Of a stretch of 10,707 bases of DNA, positions 1 through 7,491 are shown piece by piece. A program made the translations under genes and the position numbers. The notes below the pieces were generated by a model. The model was not told the DNA's origin. It ran no database searches and was given only the letters and a program-made list of their open reading frames with translations. The stretch's first letter is position 1. Every line of letters starts with the position of its first letter. The stretch comes from an uncultured Selenomonadaceae bacterium (GTDB lineage: Bacteria; Bacillota; Negativicutes; Selenomonadales; Selenomonadaceae): positions 1 through 10,707 of the forward strand of contig CAJOPK010000071.1 in NCBI GenBank assembly GCA_905236255.1. Reading direction: 5' to 3'.

Positions 1-71
1 GCCAACCGTTCTCTCGTTGTCGATAGTTTAATTGATTTTTTATTGATAGTCAAGACAGAAAGGAGAGAAAG

Positions 72-117
72 GCGGCGCTTCCTCCCCAACCTATAGAGGG
101 CGGAGTATCCGCGCCGC
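72..117 (+). mobile_element. Imperfect hairpin resembling an IS200/IS605-type right end
   Basis: Seen: outer arms GCGGCGC (72-78) and GCGCCGC (111-117) are perfectly complementary. After an internal loop, CTCC (82-85) pairs with GGAG (102-105), then a C/C mismatch, and the tip closes with CCT (90-92) against AGG (97-99) around a 4-base loop. From memory of the family, this architecture and the flanking GGCGGCGCTTCCTCCCC/GTATCCGCGCC wording resemble the subterminal hairpin at the right end of IS200/IS605-type TnpB elements, which also forms the 3' end of their omega RNA. That identification is inference. No transposase or TnpB reading frame can be recognised in the 71 bases before it: frames stop at 24-26, 29-31 and 94-96. 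It could instead be a remnant, or an unrelated structured leader of the following gene. Confidence 0.35.
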
Positions 118-124
118 GATTACG

Positions 125-1069
125 ATGAAAAAGTATATTTTTGGTCGATTGTTGCAACTGATTCCGATTCTTTTCGGGATAACTTTTTTGACTTTCGGAA
201 TGATGCAATTTGCCGCAGATGATGCGGTCGATAAAATTTTTGATCGTGCCGGCGGAAGTGTTTCGGAAGAAGTAAAAATCGAAAAACGTGCCGAACTCGG
301 TCTTGATAAACCTTTTTGGATTCAATATACAAATTGGCTTGGCGGAGTCTTAACCGGAGATTTGGGAAATTCTTTTATTTCCGGCAAGCCTATTTTTGAA
401 ACATTTTGCGAAAAATTGCCGGCAACCGTCGAATTGATGCTTGCGTCAATTTTTTTGACGATTTTTGTTGCCATGCCGCTCGGCATTTTTGCGGCGGTAA
501 AACAAGACAAAATCCCGGATTATTTAATCAGGATTTTCAGTTTTGTGGGAAATTCAATGCCGAATTTTTTTGCCGGACTTCTGTTGATATATTTTTTGGC
601 GTTGAAGTTAAATCTTCTGCCGATAATGGGAAGTCCCGGAAATTTTTCCGCCGTGATAATGCCGGCACTGACTTTGACAATTTCGATGGGGGCAAAATAT
701 ACCCGTCAAATTCGTGCGCTCGTTTTGGAAGAACTCGGAAAAGATTATGTCATGGGGGCAAGAGCGCGGGGGATTTCCGAATTTATGATTTTGACCAAAC
801 ACGTTTTGCGCTCAATCCTGATCGTAATAATAACCTTGCTTGCCCTGTCAATCGGATCTTTGCTCGGCGGCACGGCGGTGGTCGAAACGATTTTTATGTG
901 GGACGGAGTCGGAAAATTGGCGGTCGATGCAATTTTGATGCGTGATTATCCGATGATTCAGGCTTATGTCGTTTGGATGTCGATAATCTATGTTTTCATA
1001 AATCTTGTTGCGGATATTTTTGCGAAATATTTAAATCCGCAATTAAATTTCGGCGGTGATTCGGCATGA
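125..1069 (+). CDS. nikB: ABC importer permease, NikB-like (nickel/peptide family)
   Basis: A 314-residue inner-membrane permease of the DppB/OppB/NikB family, one half of the channel of a binding-protein-dependent nickel or peptide importer. The N-terminal segment (about 9-28) is a membrane helix, followed by a periplasmic loop and at least five further hydrophobic segments. The inner-membrane-permease (EAA) loop that docks the ATPase lies at about 207-230 (DYVMGARARG...KHVLR). Two stretches resemble E. coli NikB more than peptide permeases: LPATVEL with PLGIFAA and SMPNF (98-147), and RDYPMIQ near 273-279. The substrate is still not proven. The stop overlaps the start of the next permease (ATGA at 1066-1069), indicating translational coupling. 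The ATG is the natural family N-terminus, but no Shine-Dalgarno sits at normal spacing; the bases before it belong to the 72-117 hairpin. No binding protein or ATPase gene is in the window. Confidence 0.9.
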   Translation: MKKYIFGRLLQLIPILFGITFLTFGMMQFAADDAVDKIFDRAGGSVSEEVKIEKRAELGLDKPFWIQYTNWLGGVLTGDLGNSFISGKPIFETFCEKLPATVELMLASIFLTIFVAMPLGIFAAVKQDKIPDYLIRIFSFVGNSMPNFFAGLLLIYFLALKLNLLPIMGSPGNFSAVIMPALTLTISMGAKYTRQIRALVLEELGKDYVMGARARGISEFMILTKHVLRSILIVIITLLALSIGSLLGGTAVVETIFMWDGVGKLAVDAILMRDYPMIQAYVVWMSIIYVFINLVADIFAKYLNPQLNFGGDSA

Positions 1070-1878
1070 CGGAAAAATATAAATCTTTAATCCCGTATTT
1101 GACGGCGGCGGGAATTTTGATTTTAATTGCAATTTTCGCGCCTTTCCTCACTCCTTACGATCCTTATTTGCAAGATGTGGAAGGAGCATTGACTCCTCCC
1201 GATTCTCAAAATTTGCTCGGCACCGACAGATACGGCAGAGATGTTTTGTCCCGCGTAATAATGGGATCACAAACGACACTCTGCGCGGCAATACTTTTGT
1301 TGCTGACAATTTCAATTTTCGGTACTTTTGTCGGAATGATCGGCGGCTTTAAAGGCGGCAGAGTTGATGCAATTTTGATGAGGTTGTCCGATATGTTTTT
1401 GGCTTTTCCGCAAATGATTTTTGCAACAGCTGCGGCGGGAGCTTTGGGCGGCGGTCTTTTCAATGCGGCGGCGGCTTTGGCGGTAATCGGCTGGACAAAA
1501 TATGCAAGAATTTCCCGGAGTTTGGTTTTGACCGTTCGCGAAACTCCCTTTGTTGAGGCGGCAAAAATTTCCGGAGCAAAAACTTCGACAATAATTTTCC
1601 GGCACATTTTGCCGAACATCGCCGGTCCGGTAATCGTTACCGCCGCATTGGATTTGGGGACGATAATAATGGAACTTGCCGGGCTTTCATTTTTGGGACT
1701 CGGCGCGATGCCGCCGACCGCCGAATGGGGGGCTATGATGAACAACGGGCGGAGTATGTTGCAGACCGCCCCTTGGGTAATTCTTGCACCGGGAACGGCA
1801 ATTTTTCTGACGGTTTCAATATTTAACCTGCTCGGAGATAAATTGAGGGATTTCTTCGACAAACAAATTCCCGCCTGA
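1066..1878 (+). CDS. nikC: ABC importer permease, NikC-like (nickel/peptide family)
   Basis: A 270-residue partner permease of the DppC/OppC/NikC family, close to the usual length. It would pair with the upstream NikB-like protein to form the membrane channel. Visible marks: an N-terminal membrane helix (about 10-29); the family signature LGTDRYGRDVLSR (51-63) after the first periplasmic stretch; an EAA loop at about 162-184 (FVEAAKISGA...FRHILPN); and the C-terminal GLSFLGLG...PTAEWG block (206-222) ending in FNLLGDKLRD. PTAEWG and FNLLGD-LRD agree well with E. coli NikC, so nickel is plausible but peptide transport is not excluded. Its start is embedded in the nikB stop. Its own stop is followed within 10 bases by a terminator hairpin, so no ATPase genes (nikD/nikE) follow; these must lie elsewhere, perhaps upstream of the window. 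Confidence 0.9.
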   Translation: MTEKYKSLIPYLTAAGILILIAIFAPFLTPYDPYLQDVEGALTPPDSQNLLGTDRYGRDVLSRVIMGSQTTLCAAILLLLTISIFGTFVGMIGGFKGGRVDAILMRLSDMFLAFPQMIFATAAAGALGGGLFNAAAALAVIGWTKYARISRSLVLTVRETPFVEAAKISGAKTSTIIFRHILPNIAGPVIVTAALDLGTIIMELAGLSFLGLGAMPPTAEWGAMMNNGRSMLQTAPWVILAPGTAIFLTVSIFNLLGDKLRDFFDKQIPA

Positions 1879-1887
1879 AAAATTTCA

Positions 1888-1920
1888 AAATCCCGGCGAA
1901 AGTCGGCGGTTTATTTTTTT
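1888..1920 (+). terminator. Rho-independent terminator after nikC
   Basis: CCGGC (1893-1897) and GTCGG (1902-1906) form a stem with one G-U pair around a GAAA tetraloop. It extends outward through AAA (1888-1890) to TTT (1910-1912) with a bulged C, and runs into TTTATTTTTTT (1910-1920). It lies 10 bases past the nikC stop. Confidence 0.75.
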
Positions 1921-1947
1921 GCGGAACACTTAAATTTTCCCGCAAAA
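1917..1947. repeat. Second inverted repeat downstream of nikC
   Basis: TTTTGCGG (1917-1924) is perfectly complementary to CCGCAAAA (1940-1947) across a 15-base loop, and TTTTATTT follows. It overlaps the U-tract of the preceding terminator. It may be a back-up terminator, or a block against transcription in either direction. The function is inferred. Confidence 0.45.
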
Positions 1948-1985
1948 TTTTATTTCAATCAACAAAAAACGATCGCAATTTTTCC

Positions 1986-2014
1986 TTGACATCGAATATT
2001 TAAACCGGTAGATT
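1986..2014 (+). promoter_or_regulatory. Sigma-70-type promoter for the sufBD-like gene
   Basis: A perfect -35 TTGACA (1986-1991), a 17-base spacer and -10 TAGATT (2009-2014). Transcription would start near 2021, leaving a leader of about 75 bases before the ATG at 2097. Confidence 0.65.
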
Positions 2015-2037
2015 TTCGACGATCCGCAATCCGGTTT
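2002..2037. repeat. Inverted repeat flanking the -10 box (possible operator)
   Basis: AAACCGG (2002-2008) and CCGGTTT (2031-2037) are perfect inverted arms separated by 22 bases. They bracket the -10 hexamer and the predicted transcription start. The placement would suit a repressor site, but only the symmetry is seen. The arms do not match a Fe-S regulator site I can name. Confidence 0.35.
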
Positions 2038-2096
2038 GGAATTTGACGTACTGCCGGGAAAAAGTTGAAAATAAAAAAATAAGGAGCGGTTTTTTG

Positions 2097-3017
2097 ATGA
2101 TTGATGAAATACAAAAACGTCTTTTTATGGAAGTAGCGGATTTGCACGGAGTTCCGGAAGGTGCTTACAATCTGCGCGTCAACGGAAAAGCGATCGACAG
2201 AAAAAGCAGCGCAAATATAGATATTTCCTCAAAAGACGACGGCACCGGGATTGACATTCGCATTAAAGCGAATACCGTCAACGAGAGCGTTCACATTCCG
2301 GTTGTCTTGAGCGAAAGCGGCTTAAAGGAAACGGTTTACAACGATTTTTTTGTCGGTGACAACTGTGACGTCGTGATCGTTGCCGGTTGCGGCATAGATA
2401 ATTGCGGTGTCCAAAATTCTCAACATGACGGAGTTCACAGATTTTTTGTCGGTAAAAATTCCAAAGTCAAATATGTTGAGAAACATTACGGATCCGGCAC
2501 CGGCGAAGGCAAGCGAATTTTAAATCCGGTTACGGAAGTTTCTTTGGAAGAAAACAGTTTCATGGAAATGGAAATGATTCAAATTAAGGGAGTCGATTCC
2601 ACCAACAGAAAAACGGTTGCACGGTTGAAAGCAAATGCCCGGCTTAACGTTCGCGAAAGATTGATGACTCACGGAGTACAAAATGCTTTGAGTGTTTATA
2701 AAGTTTCTATGGACGGCGAAAATTCCGGCGCGGATATTGTTTCGAGGTCGGTTGCGAAAGAAAAATCTTATCAGAAATTGGATCTTTGCATTGTCGGAAA
2801 TGCCGCCTGTCACGGTCATACGGAATGTGATTCCATAATAATGGACGAAGGCAAAATTTTGGCGGTTCCTTCACTTGAGGCAAACAATGTCGATGCCGTG
2901 CTTGTACATGAAGCGGCGATCGGAAAAATTGCCGGAGATCAGCTTATAAAACTCATGACTTTGGGGCTTACGGAACGGGAAGCGGAAGACCGGATAATAA
3001 ACGGTTTTTTGAAATAA
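2097..3017 (+). CDS. sufD: SufB/SufD-family Fe-S cluster assembly protein (short form)
   Basis: A 306-residue protein of the SufBD family, which forms the scaffold of the SUF iron-sulfur assembly machine together with the ATPase SufC. The ATG at 2097 is preferred because AAGGAG (2081-2086) precedes it at usable spacing; an in-frame TTG at 2043 would only add an 18-residue unconserved tail. The beta-helix core spans about 80-250. The C-terminal family signature HEAAIGKI (271-278) is intact, followed by a helical QLIKLMTLGLTEREAE region. Cysteines stand at 90, 98, 103, 231, 238 and 244; I cannot say which would be functional. It is much shorter than E. coli SufB or SufD and resembles the compact SufBD proteins of methanogens and clostridia, which usually sit beside sufC. 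Here no sufC, sufS or sufU is adjacent, and promoter and terminator isolate it as a single-gene unit. The symbol is approximate (SufB-like or SufD-like). Confidence 0.85.
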   Translation: MIDEIQKRLFMEVADLHGVPEGAYNLRVNGKAIDRKSSANIDISSKDDGTGIDIRIKANTVNESVHIPVVLSESGLKETVYNDFFVGDNCDVVIVAGCGIDNCGVQNSQHDGVHRFFVGKNSKVKYVEKHYGSGTGEGKRILNPVTEVSLEENSFMEMEMIQIKGVDSTNRKTVARLKANARLNVRERLMTHGVQNALSVYKVSMDGENSGADIVSRSVAKEKSYQKLDLCIVGNAACHGHTECDSIIMDEGKILAVPSLEANNVDAVLVHEAAIGKIAGDQLIKLMTLGLTEREAEDRIINGFLK

Positions 3018-3087
3018 CCGGACTTATCCGCCCGTTATGCGGTAAAATTCGGTCGTTTCGTAAAAATTTACGGAAGTTTTTGTAAAT

Positions 3088-3144
3088 AAGTTCCGATTTC
3101 AATTAAAAATTAAATCGGCTGTATTTTCGGGAACTTCTTTTTTT
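3088..3144 (+). terminator. Branched terminator after the sufBD-like gene
   Basis: AAGTTCC (3088-3094) pairs perfectly with GGAACTT (3130-3136), followed by C and seven T (3138-3144). Between the arms lies a second hairpin: GATTT (3095-3099) against AAATC (3112-3116), continued by AATT/AATT around AAA. The U-tract after the outer arm suggests a plus-strand terminator about 70 bases past the stop codon. Confidence 0.55.
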
Positions 3145-3176
3145 GTGAAACGTCCGTAATCGGGAATATTTTGTAA

Positions 3177-3206
3177 TTGATAACCGGCGCGGGATTGTGA
3201 TATAAT
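3177..3206 (+). promoter_or_regulatory. Promoter for waaA-lpxK-ilvB-mqnA
   Basis: A perfect -10 TATAAT (3201-3206) carries an extended TG element (TGA just before it, 3198-3200). The -35 TTGATA (3177-3182) sits at 18-base spacing. Transcription would start near 3213, giving a short leader with the ribosome binding site GGAAGGGAG (3223-3231). No other strong promoter is seen before mqnA. Confidence 0.7.
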
Positions 3207-3240
3207 TTCCAAAATTTTTTCCGGAAGGGAGAACCGGGTC

Positions 3241-5730
3241 TTGCAAATAGTCTACAATCTTGCGGCAATTCTGGTCGTAATAATAATAATTCCGGTCTTT
3301 GCAATTCGATCCATACGCGAAAAAGGTTTCGTCGAAAGAATCAAGCAAAGTTTGGGAATGTATCCGGCGGGCGCATTGGAGCCGGTCGCGAAAAAAAATT
3401 GCATATGGGTACATGCGGCATCCGTCGGCGAAATTGTCGCGACAAGTCCGCTGATAAAAGAATTTCGGCGCGAATTTCCGAAATCGCCGATACTCGTTTC
3501 GGTAGTAACCACCGCCGGCTACGAAATGGCAAACAGAATCATAAAGGATGCGGACAGCATAATTTATTTTCCGCTTGATCTTCCTTTGGTTGCCGCATCG
3601 GTTTTGCGGCGAATACACCCCCGCGTCTTTTTGCCTGTCGAAACGGAACTTTGGCCGAACTTTTTAAAAACCGCGCGGGAACTTCATATTCCGGTAATGA
3701 TGGTCAACGGGCGAATTTCTCAAAAAAGCGTCAAGCAATACAAGTATATGTATTCTCTTTTGACCGATATGATAGGCACGGTAAAACTTTTTGCAATGGC
3801 AACGTCGATTGATGCCGATTACATAATGCAACTCGGCGCGCCGAAAAAATTGGTAACCGTCACCGGAAATACAAAATTTGATCAGACTTATACCGATTTA
3901 AATCCGCAAGATCGCGAAATGTTTTTAAATGAAATGGGCTTAAATAATGCCGAAGGTATTTTTCTTGCCGGCAGTACTCATCGCGGTGAAGAAGAATATG
4001 TTTTGAAGGCGTTCAAAGCGATTCGCGAAAATCACCCGCACGCCCGGCTTATAATTGCTCCGCGCGAACTTTTGAGAACGCGGGAAGTCGTCGCAATTTG
4101 CAAACACGCCGGATTTACAGTCGGCACTCGGACGGATTTGCAGAAAAGACCTTCCAAAAATGAGGATATTGTAATTTTGGATACGATCGGAGAACTCGGC
4201 AGAATTTACGGGCTGGGTGATGTCATTTACGTCGGCGGCAGTCTTGTGAATACCGGCGGACATAATATTTTGGAACCGGCAGCGCACGGAAAAGCCATTA
4301 TCGTCGGTCATCACATGGAAAATTTCAAAGATACGCACGCCCTTTTCAAAAATCGTGATGCTTGTATTACCGTCAACAATGCCGACGAATTTGCCGCAGA
4401 AGCCGCAAAACTTTTCGACGATCCGGAACACCGTAAAAAACTTGAGGAGGAAACCCTTGCCATTGTCCGTGAAAACAAAGGCGCGTCAAGAAAATCTGCC
4501 ATACTTTTGCGGAAAATGCTCACCGAATACGAATCCGGCGAAATTGCCGGACATCCTCATACAACACAAAAAGTCGAAAATCTCCGCACTTACGTCAACG
4601 AAATTGTTCACAGCAAGGAAGCGCACGGCATTACAATGAATATCGTCATGGCGGTGCTTTATGTTTTTTCTCTCGTATATGAACAGCTTGTGAACATAAA
4701 ACTGATGGGTTACAAACTCGGTCTTTCCGGGAAGGAAAGATTGAATTGTTACGTCATAAGTTTGGGCAACATTACCGTCGGCGGCACCGGAAAAACCCCG
4801 ACCGCTCAAAGACTTGCAAGAGAAATTCGGGACATGGGTTACAGGGTCGTAATTTTAAATCGCGGTTACAGGTCAAAGTGGCGCGGTGAAATCGGAATAG
4901 TTTCTGACGGCAAAACTTTGAAAATGGACGCTGCGGAGGCCGGCGATGAGGCTTACATGCTCGCAAAACATTTGCCGGAAGTCCCGGTGGTGATAGGTGC
5001 GGAAAGAGCCGTTACCGGTCAATATGCGATCGAAGAACTCGGCGCGGAAGTAGCGATTTTGGACGACGGCTATCAGCATTGGCAACTTGTCCGGGATTTG
5101 GATATTCTGCTTATAGATGCGGTGAATGTTTTCGGGAACGGTCACATTTTGCCGCGCGGAACTTTGCGCGAATCAATTTCACATATCCGGCGCGCCGACG
5201 TTTGCCTTATGACAAAGGTGGATCAGGCGGAACCCGGTTCACGCGAATATATCCGCGATACCGTAAAAAAATACAATCCCGCCGCGCAGATTGTCGAAAG
5301 TATTCATTATCCGCAAAGACTTATGCCGCTTTCCGAATGGTTTTCGGATTTGACCGCCGAAGGCGTTCCGGTTTCCGAAATTTCCGGCAAGCGGATAATG
5401 GCGGTTTCCGCAATAGGAAATCCCGCATCATTTGAAAGGACTTTAAAAGATTTGGGATCCGTCATTATAGAAAGTTTGCGCTATCCGGATCACCACGAAT
5501 ATACCGTTCGCGAAATGAATGACGTTTTCGGGCAAGCCGAAAATTTGGGAGCGGAGGCCATTGTCATAACCGAAAAAGACGCGGTGAAAATTCCGGCGGA
5601 AGTTGCCGGCAAAGATTGGAGTATTCCGATTTTTGTAATTTGCGTCGAAGTGAAATTAAAAGACGGGGCAAAAAGATTCAGAGAAGAACTTCGCCGCCGT
5701 CTTGTCGAAAGACTCGGAAAGAGAAAATAA
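3241..5730 (+). CDS. waaA-lpxK: Kdo transferase / lipid A 4'-kinase fusion (WaaA-LpxK)
   Basis: An 829-residue two-domain enzyme of lipopolysaccharide synthesis. Residues 1 to about 425 are WaaA/KdtA, which adds Kdo to the lipid A precursor: an N-terminal membrane anchor (about 4-21), WVHAASVGE (56-64) with the catalytic-base glutamate E64, ETELWPN (134-140), AGSTHRGEEE (243-252) and the donor-site block GGSLVNTGGHNILEP (332-346). Residues from about 460 are LpxK, which phosphorylates the 4' position of the disaccharide: a hydrophobic entry segment, the P-loop GNITVGGTGKTP (509-520), DDGYQH (608-613) and TEKDAVK (777-783). A hydrophilic linker of about 35 residues joins them. All key motifs are intact, so both activities are likely. 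Both act at the inner face of the cytoplasmic membrane. The start is TTG with GGAAGGGAG 9 bases upstream, matching the usual KdtA N-terminus. To my knowledge such fusions are characteristic of Negativicutes. Most organisms keep these genes separate. Confidence 0.95.
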   Translation: MQIVYNLAAILVVIIIIPVFAIRSIREKGFVERIKQSLGMYPAGALEPVAKKNCIWVHAASVGEIVATSPLIKEFRREFPKSPILVSVVTTAGYEMANRIIKDADSIIYFPLDLPLVAASVLRRIHPRVFLPVETELWPNFLKTARELHIPVMMVNGRISQKSVKQYKYMYSLLTDMIGTVKLFAMATSIDADYIMQLGAPKKLVTVTGNTKFDQTYTDLNPQDREMFLNEMGLNNAEGIFLAGSTHRGEEEYVLKAFKAIRENHPHARLIIAPRELLRTREVVAICKHAGFTVGTRTDLQKRPSKNEDIVILDTIGELGRIYGLGDVIYVGGSLVNTGGHNILEPAAHGKAIIVGHHMENFKDTHALFKNRDACITVNNADEFAAEAAKLFDDPEHRKKLEEETLAIVRENKGASRKSAILLRKMLTEYESGEIAGHPHTTQKVENLRTYVNEIVHSKEAHGITMNIVMAVLYVFSLVYEQLVNIKLMGYKLGLSGKERLNCYVISLGNITVGGTGKTPTAQRLAREIRDMGYRVVILNRGYRSKWRGEIGIVSDGKTLKMDAAEAGDEAYMLAKHLPEVPVVIGAERAVTGQYAIEELGAEVAILDDGYQHWQLVRDLDILLIDAVNVFGNGHILPRGTLRESISHIRRADVCLMTKVDQAEPGSREYIRDTVKKYNPAAQIVESIHYPQRLMPLSEWFSDLTAEGVPVSEISGKRIMAVSAIGNPASFERTLKDLGSVIIESLRYPDHHEYTVREMNDVFGQAENLGAEAIVITEKDAVKIPAEVAGKDWSIPIFVICVEVKLKDGAKRFREELRRRLVERLGKRK

Positions 5731-5787
5731 CTTCAACGTCGTTGAGGTAAAGATTTATGAAATAATTAAATTACGGAGGAATTTTAC

Positions 5788-7476
5788 ATGAGAATCAACG
5801 GAGCCCGCGCGGTTTTGGAGAGTTTGAAAAAAGAAGGAGTCGATTTGGTTTTCGGCTATCCCGGCGGAGTGGTTTTGAAACTTTACGACGAAGTTTATAA
5901 AATGAATTTTCCCAATATCCTGACCGGACATGAACAGGGCGCGGTGCATGCCGCCGACGGTTATGCCCGTGCGACCGGAAAAGTCGGTGTGGTTTTTGCC
6001 ACTTCCGGACCCGGCGCGGCAAATTTGATAACGGGAATTGCAACGGCGAATATGGACTCGATCCCGCTCGTTTGCATTACCGGGCAGGTTGCCAATCCCG
6101 CAATCGGCAAAGACTCTTTTCAGGAAGTCGATGTTTGCGGAATTACCACGCCGATTACAAAACACAATTACCTTGTGAAGGACGTACACGATCTTCCGCG
6201 CGTAATTAAGGAGGCATTTTTTATTGCGCGTACCGGCAGACCCGGTCCGGTTTCCATTGACGTTGCGGCTGACGTTTTTAATACCGAATTTGATTTTGAA
6301 TATCCGGAAAAAGTAAATCTGCGCGGTTACACCGGCGAAAATCCCTGCGATCCGGCGGAAATTGATGAAGTCGTGAAGGCGATTGAAAATTGTGAACGTC
6401 CGCTGATTTTTTGCGGAGGCGGCGTAAATCTTTCCGACACTTCCGACGAACTTCGACAAATTTTGAACCGGCTCGGTTGCCCTTCGACTTCAACTTTACC
6501 GGGATTGGGTTGCATTGACGCGGATACCGAAGGATTTTTGGGATTTGCCGGCATGCACGGTTCTTACGGCGCGAATATGGCAATTCAAAGTTGCGATCTT
6601 TTAATCTGCGTCGGAATGAGATTCAGCGACAGAGTTACCGGACGGGTTGCGGAATTTGCTCCCAATGCAAAAATTGTTCACTTTGAAATTGACCCGGCGG
6701 AAATAAACAAAAATGTTGCCGCCGATTACAAAGTTTTGGGAGATTTGCGACTTTCGCTTCCGATTCTGCGCGAAAAATTAAATTCTTCCGCCACAAATTT
6801 TGCGGAAAAATTTTCTTCCTGGAAAAATGAGGCGGTTGCAAAAGGTGAAGAGCATCCTTTTGCTTGGACTGAGGACGGCGAAAACATTAAACCGGGCGCG
6901 CTTATTTCAAAAATCAGCGATCTTTGCGATGACAACACCATTGCCGTTACCGATGTCGGTCAGCATCAAATGTGGGCGGCGCAATTTTTCAAAGCACACA
7001 AACCCCGTCAATTTTTGACGAGCGGCGGCTTGGGGACGATGGGATTCGGACTTCCCGCCGCAATGGGTGCAAAACTTGCCTGCCCGGAAAAAAATGTCGT
7101 TCTCTTTACAGGTGACGGCAGCATCATGATGAACATTCAGGAGCTTGCCACGCTTGCCGACAACAATATTGACGTTAAAGTTGTTATCGTTCACAACTTC
7201 ATTTTGGGTATGGTCGGTCAATGGCAAAGACTTTTCTATAACCGGCATTATTCCGCGTCCGAGCTCAAATATAAACGCGACTTTGTAAAAATTGCGCAAG
7301 CTATGGGTATTCGCGGATACAGATTGACAAAGCCGGAAGAATTGCAGACCGAGTTGCCGGAAATTTTGTTCTCCAAAGGCGCGGCGGTCATTGATGTTTA
7401 TGTTCCGGAAGAAGAAAACGTCATTCCGATGGTTCCGGGCGGCAAGCGTTTGGATCAAATGGTTTTGGGAAATTGA
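5788..7476 (+). CDS. ilvB: Acetolactate synthase, catalytic (large) subunit
   Basis: A 562-residue ThDP- and FAD-dependent enzyme. It condenses two pyruvates to 2-acetolactate, or pyruvate with 2-ketobutyrate, the first common step of valine, leucine and isoleucine synthesis. Seen: an N-terminal ThDP-binding domain with the cofactor-activating glutamate E49 in GHEQGAVHAADG; GITTPITKHN (118-127), typical of the anabolic rather than the catabolic AlsS type; the central FAD domain with RFSDRVTG (278-285); and the C-terminal ThDP/Mg motif GDGS (442-445) to N470. The usual LGMV-K/R-QWQ segment reads LGMVGQWQ (473-480), keeping the W but with glycine in place of the basic residue. GGAGG (5776-5780) stands 7 bases before the ATG. 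No ilvN regulatory subunit, ilvC or ilvD is adjacent. The 57-base gap after waaA-lpxK holds only a small CAACGTCGTTG hairpin with no U-tract, so co-transcription is likely. Confidence 0.95.
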   Translation: MRINGARAVLESLKKEGVDLVFGYPGGVVLKLYDEVYKMNFPNILTGHEQGAVHAADGYARATGKVGVVFATSGPGAANLITGIATANMDSIPLVCITGQVANPAIGKDSFQEVDVCGITTPITKHNYLVKDVHDLPRVIKEAFFIARTGRPGPVSIDVAADVFNTEFDFEYPEKVNLRGYTGENPCDPAEIDEVVKAIENCERPLIFCGGGVNLSDTSDELRQILNRLGCPSTSTLPGLGCIDADTEGFLGFAGMHGSYGANMAIQSCDLLICVGMRFSDRVTGRVAEFAPNAKIVHFEIDPAEINKNVAADYKVLGDLRLSLPILREKLNSSATNFAEKFSSWKNEAVAKGEEHPFAWTEDGENIKPGALISKISDLCDDNTIAVTDVGQHQMWAAQFFKAHKPRQFLTSGGLGTMGFGLPAAMGAKLACPEKNVVLFTGDGSIMMNIQELATLADNNIDVKVVIVHNFILGMVGQWQRLFYNRHYSASELKYKRDFVKIAQAMGIRGYRLTKPEELQTELPEILFSKGAAVIDVYVPEEENVIPMVPGGKRLDQMVLGN

Positions 7477-7491
7477 CGGAAGGGATTTTCG

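Noticed and set aside
1..71. Tail of an upstream coding sequence
   Set aside because: Frames end at 24-26, 29-31 and 94-96, but none of the short peptides is recognisable, so no gene can be assigned.
1206..1862. 218-codon minus-strand frame inside nikC
   Set aside because: Antisense shadow of a clear permease gene; it has no start context or known features.
2043..2096. Earlier in-frame TTG start for the sufBD-like gene
   Set aside because: It adds 18 residues that do not resemble the family and lacks a ribosome binding site; the ATG at 2097 has AAGGAG at usable spacing.
3028..3072. Small inverted repeats CCGC/GCGG and CGTAAA/TTTACG after the sufBD-like gene
   Set aside because: Stems are 4-6 bp and lack U-tracts; the branched structure ending at 3144 is the better terminator candidate.
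5731..5747. CAACGTCGTTG hairpin after waaA-lpxK as a terminator
   Set aside because: The stem is short with a 3-base loop and there is no T-tract, so it should not end transcription.
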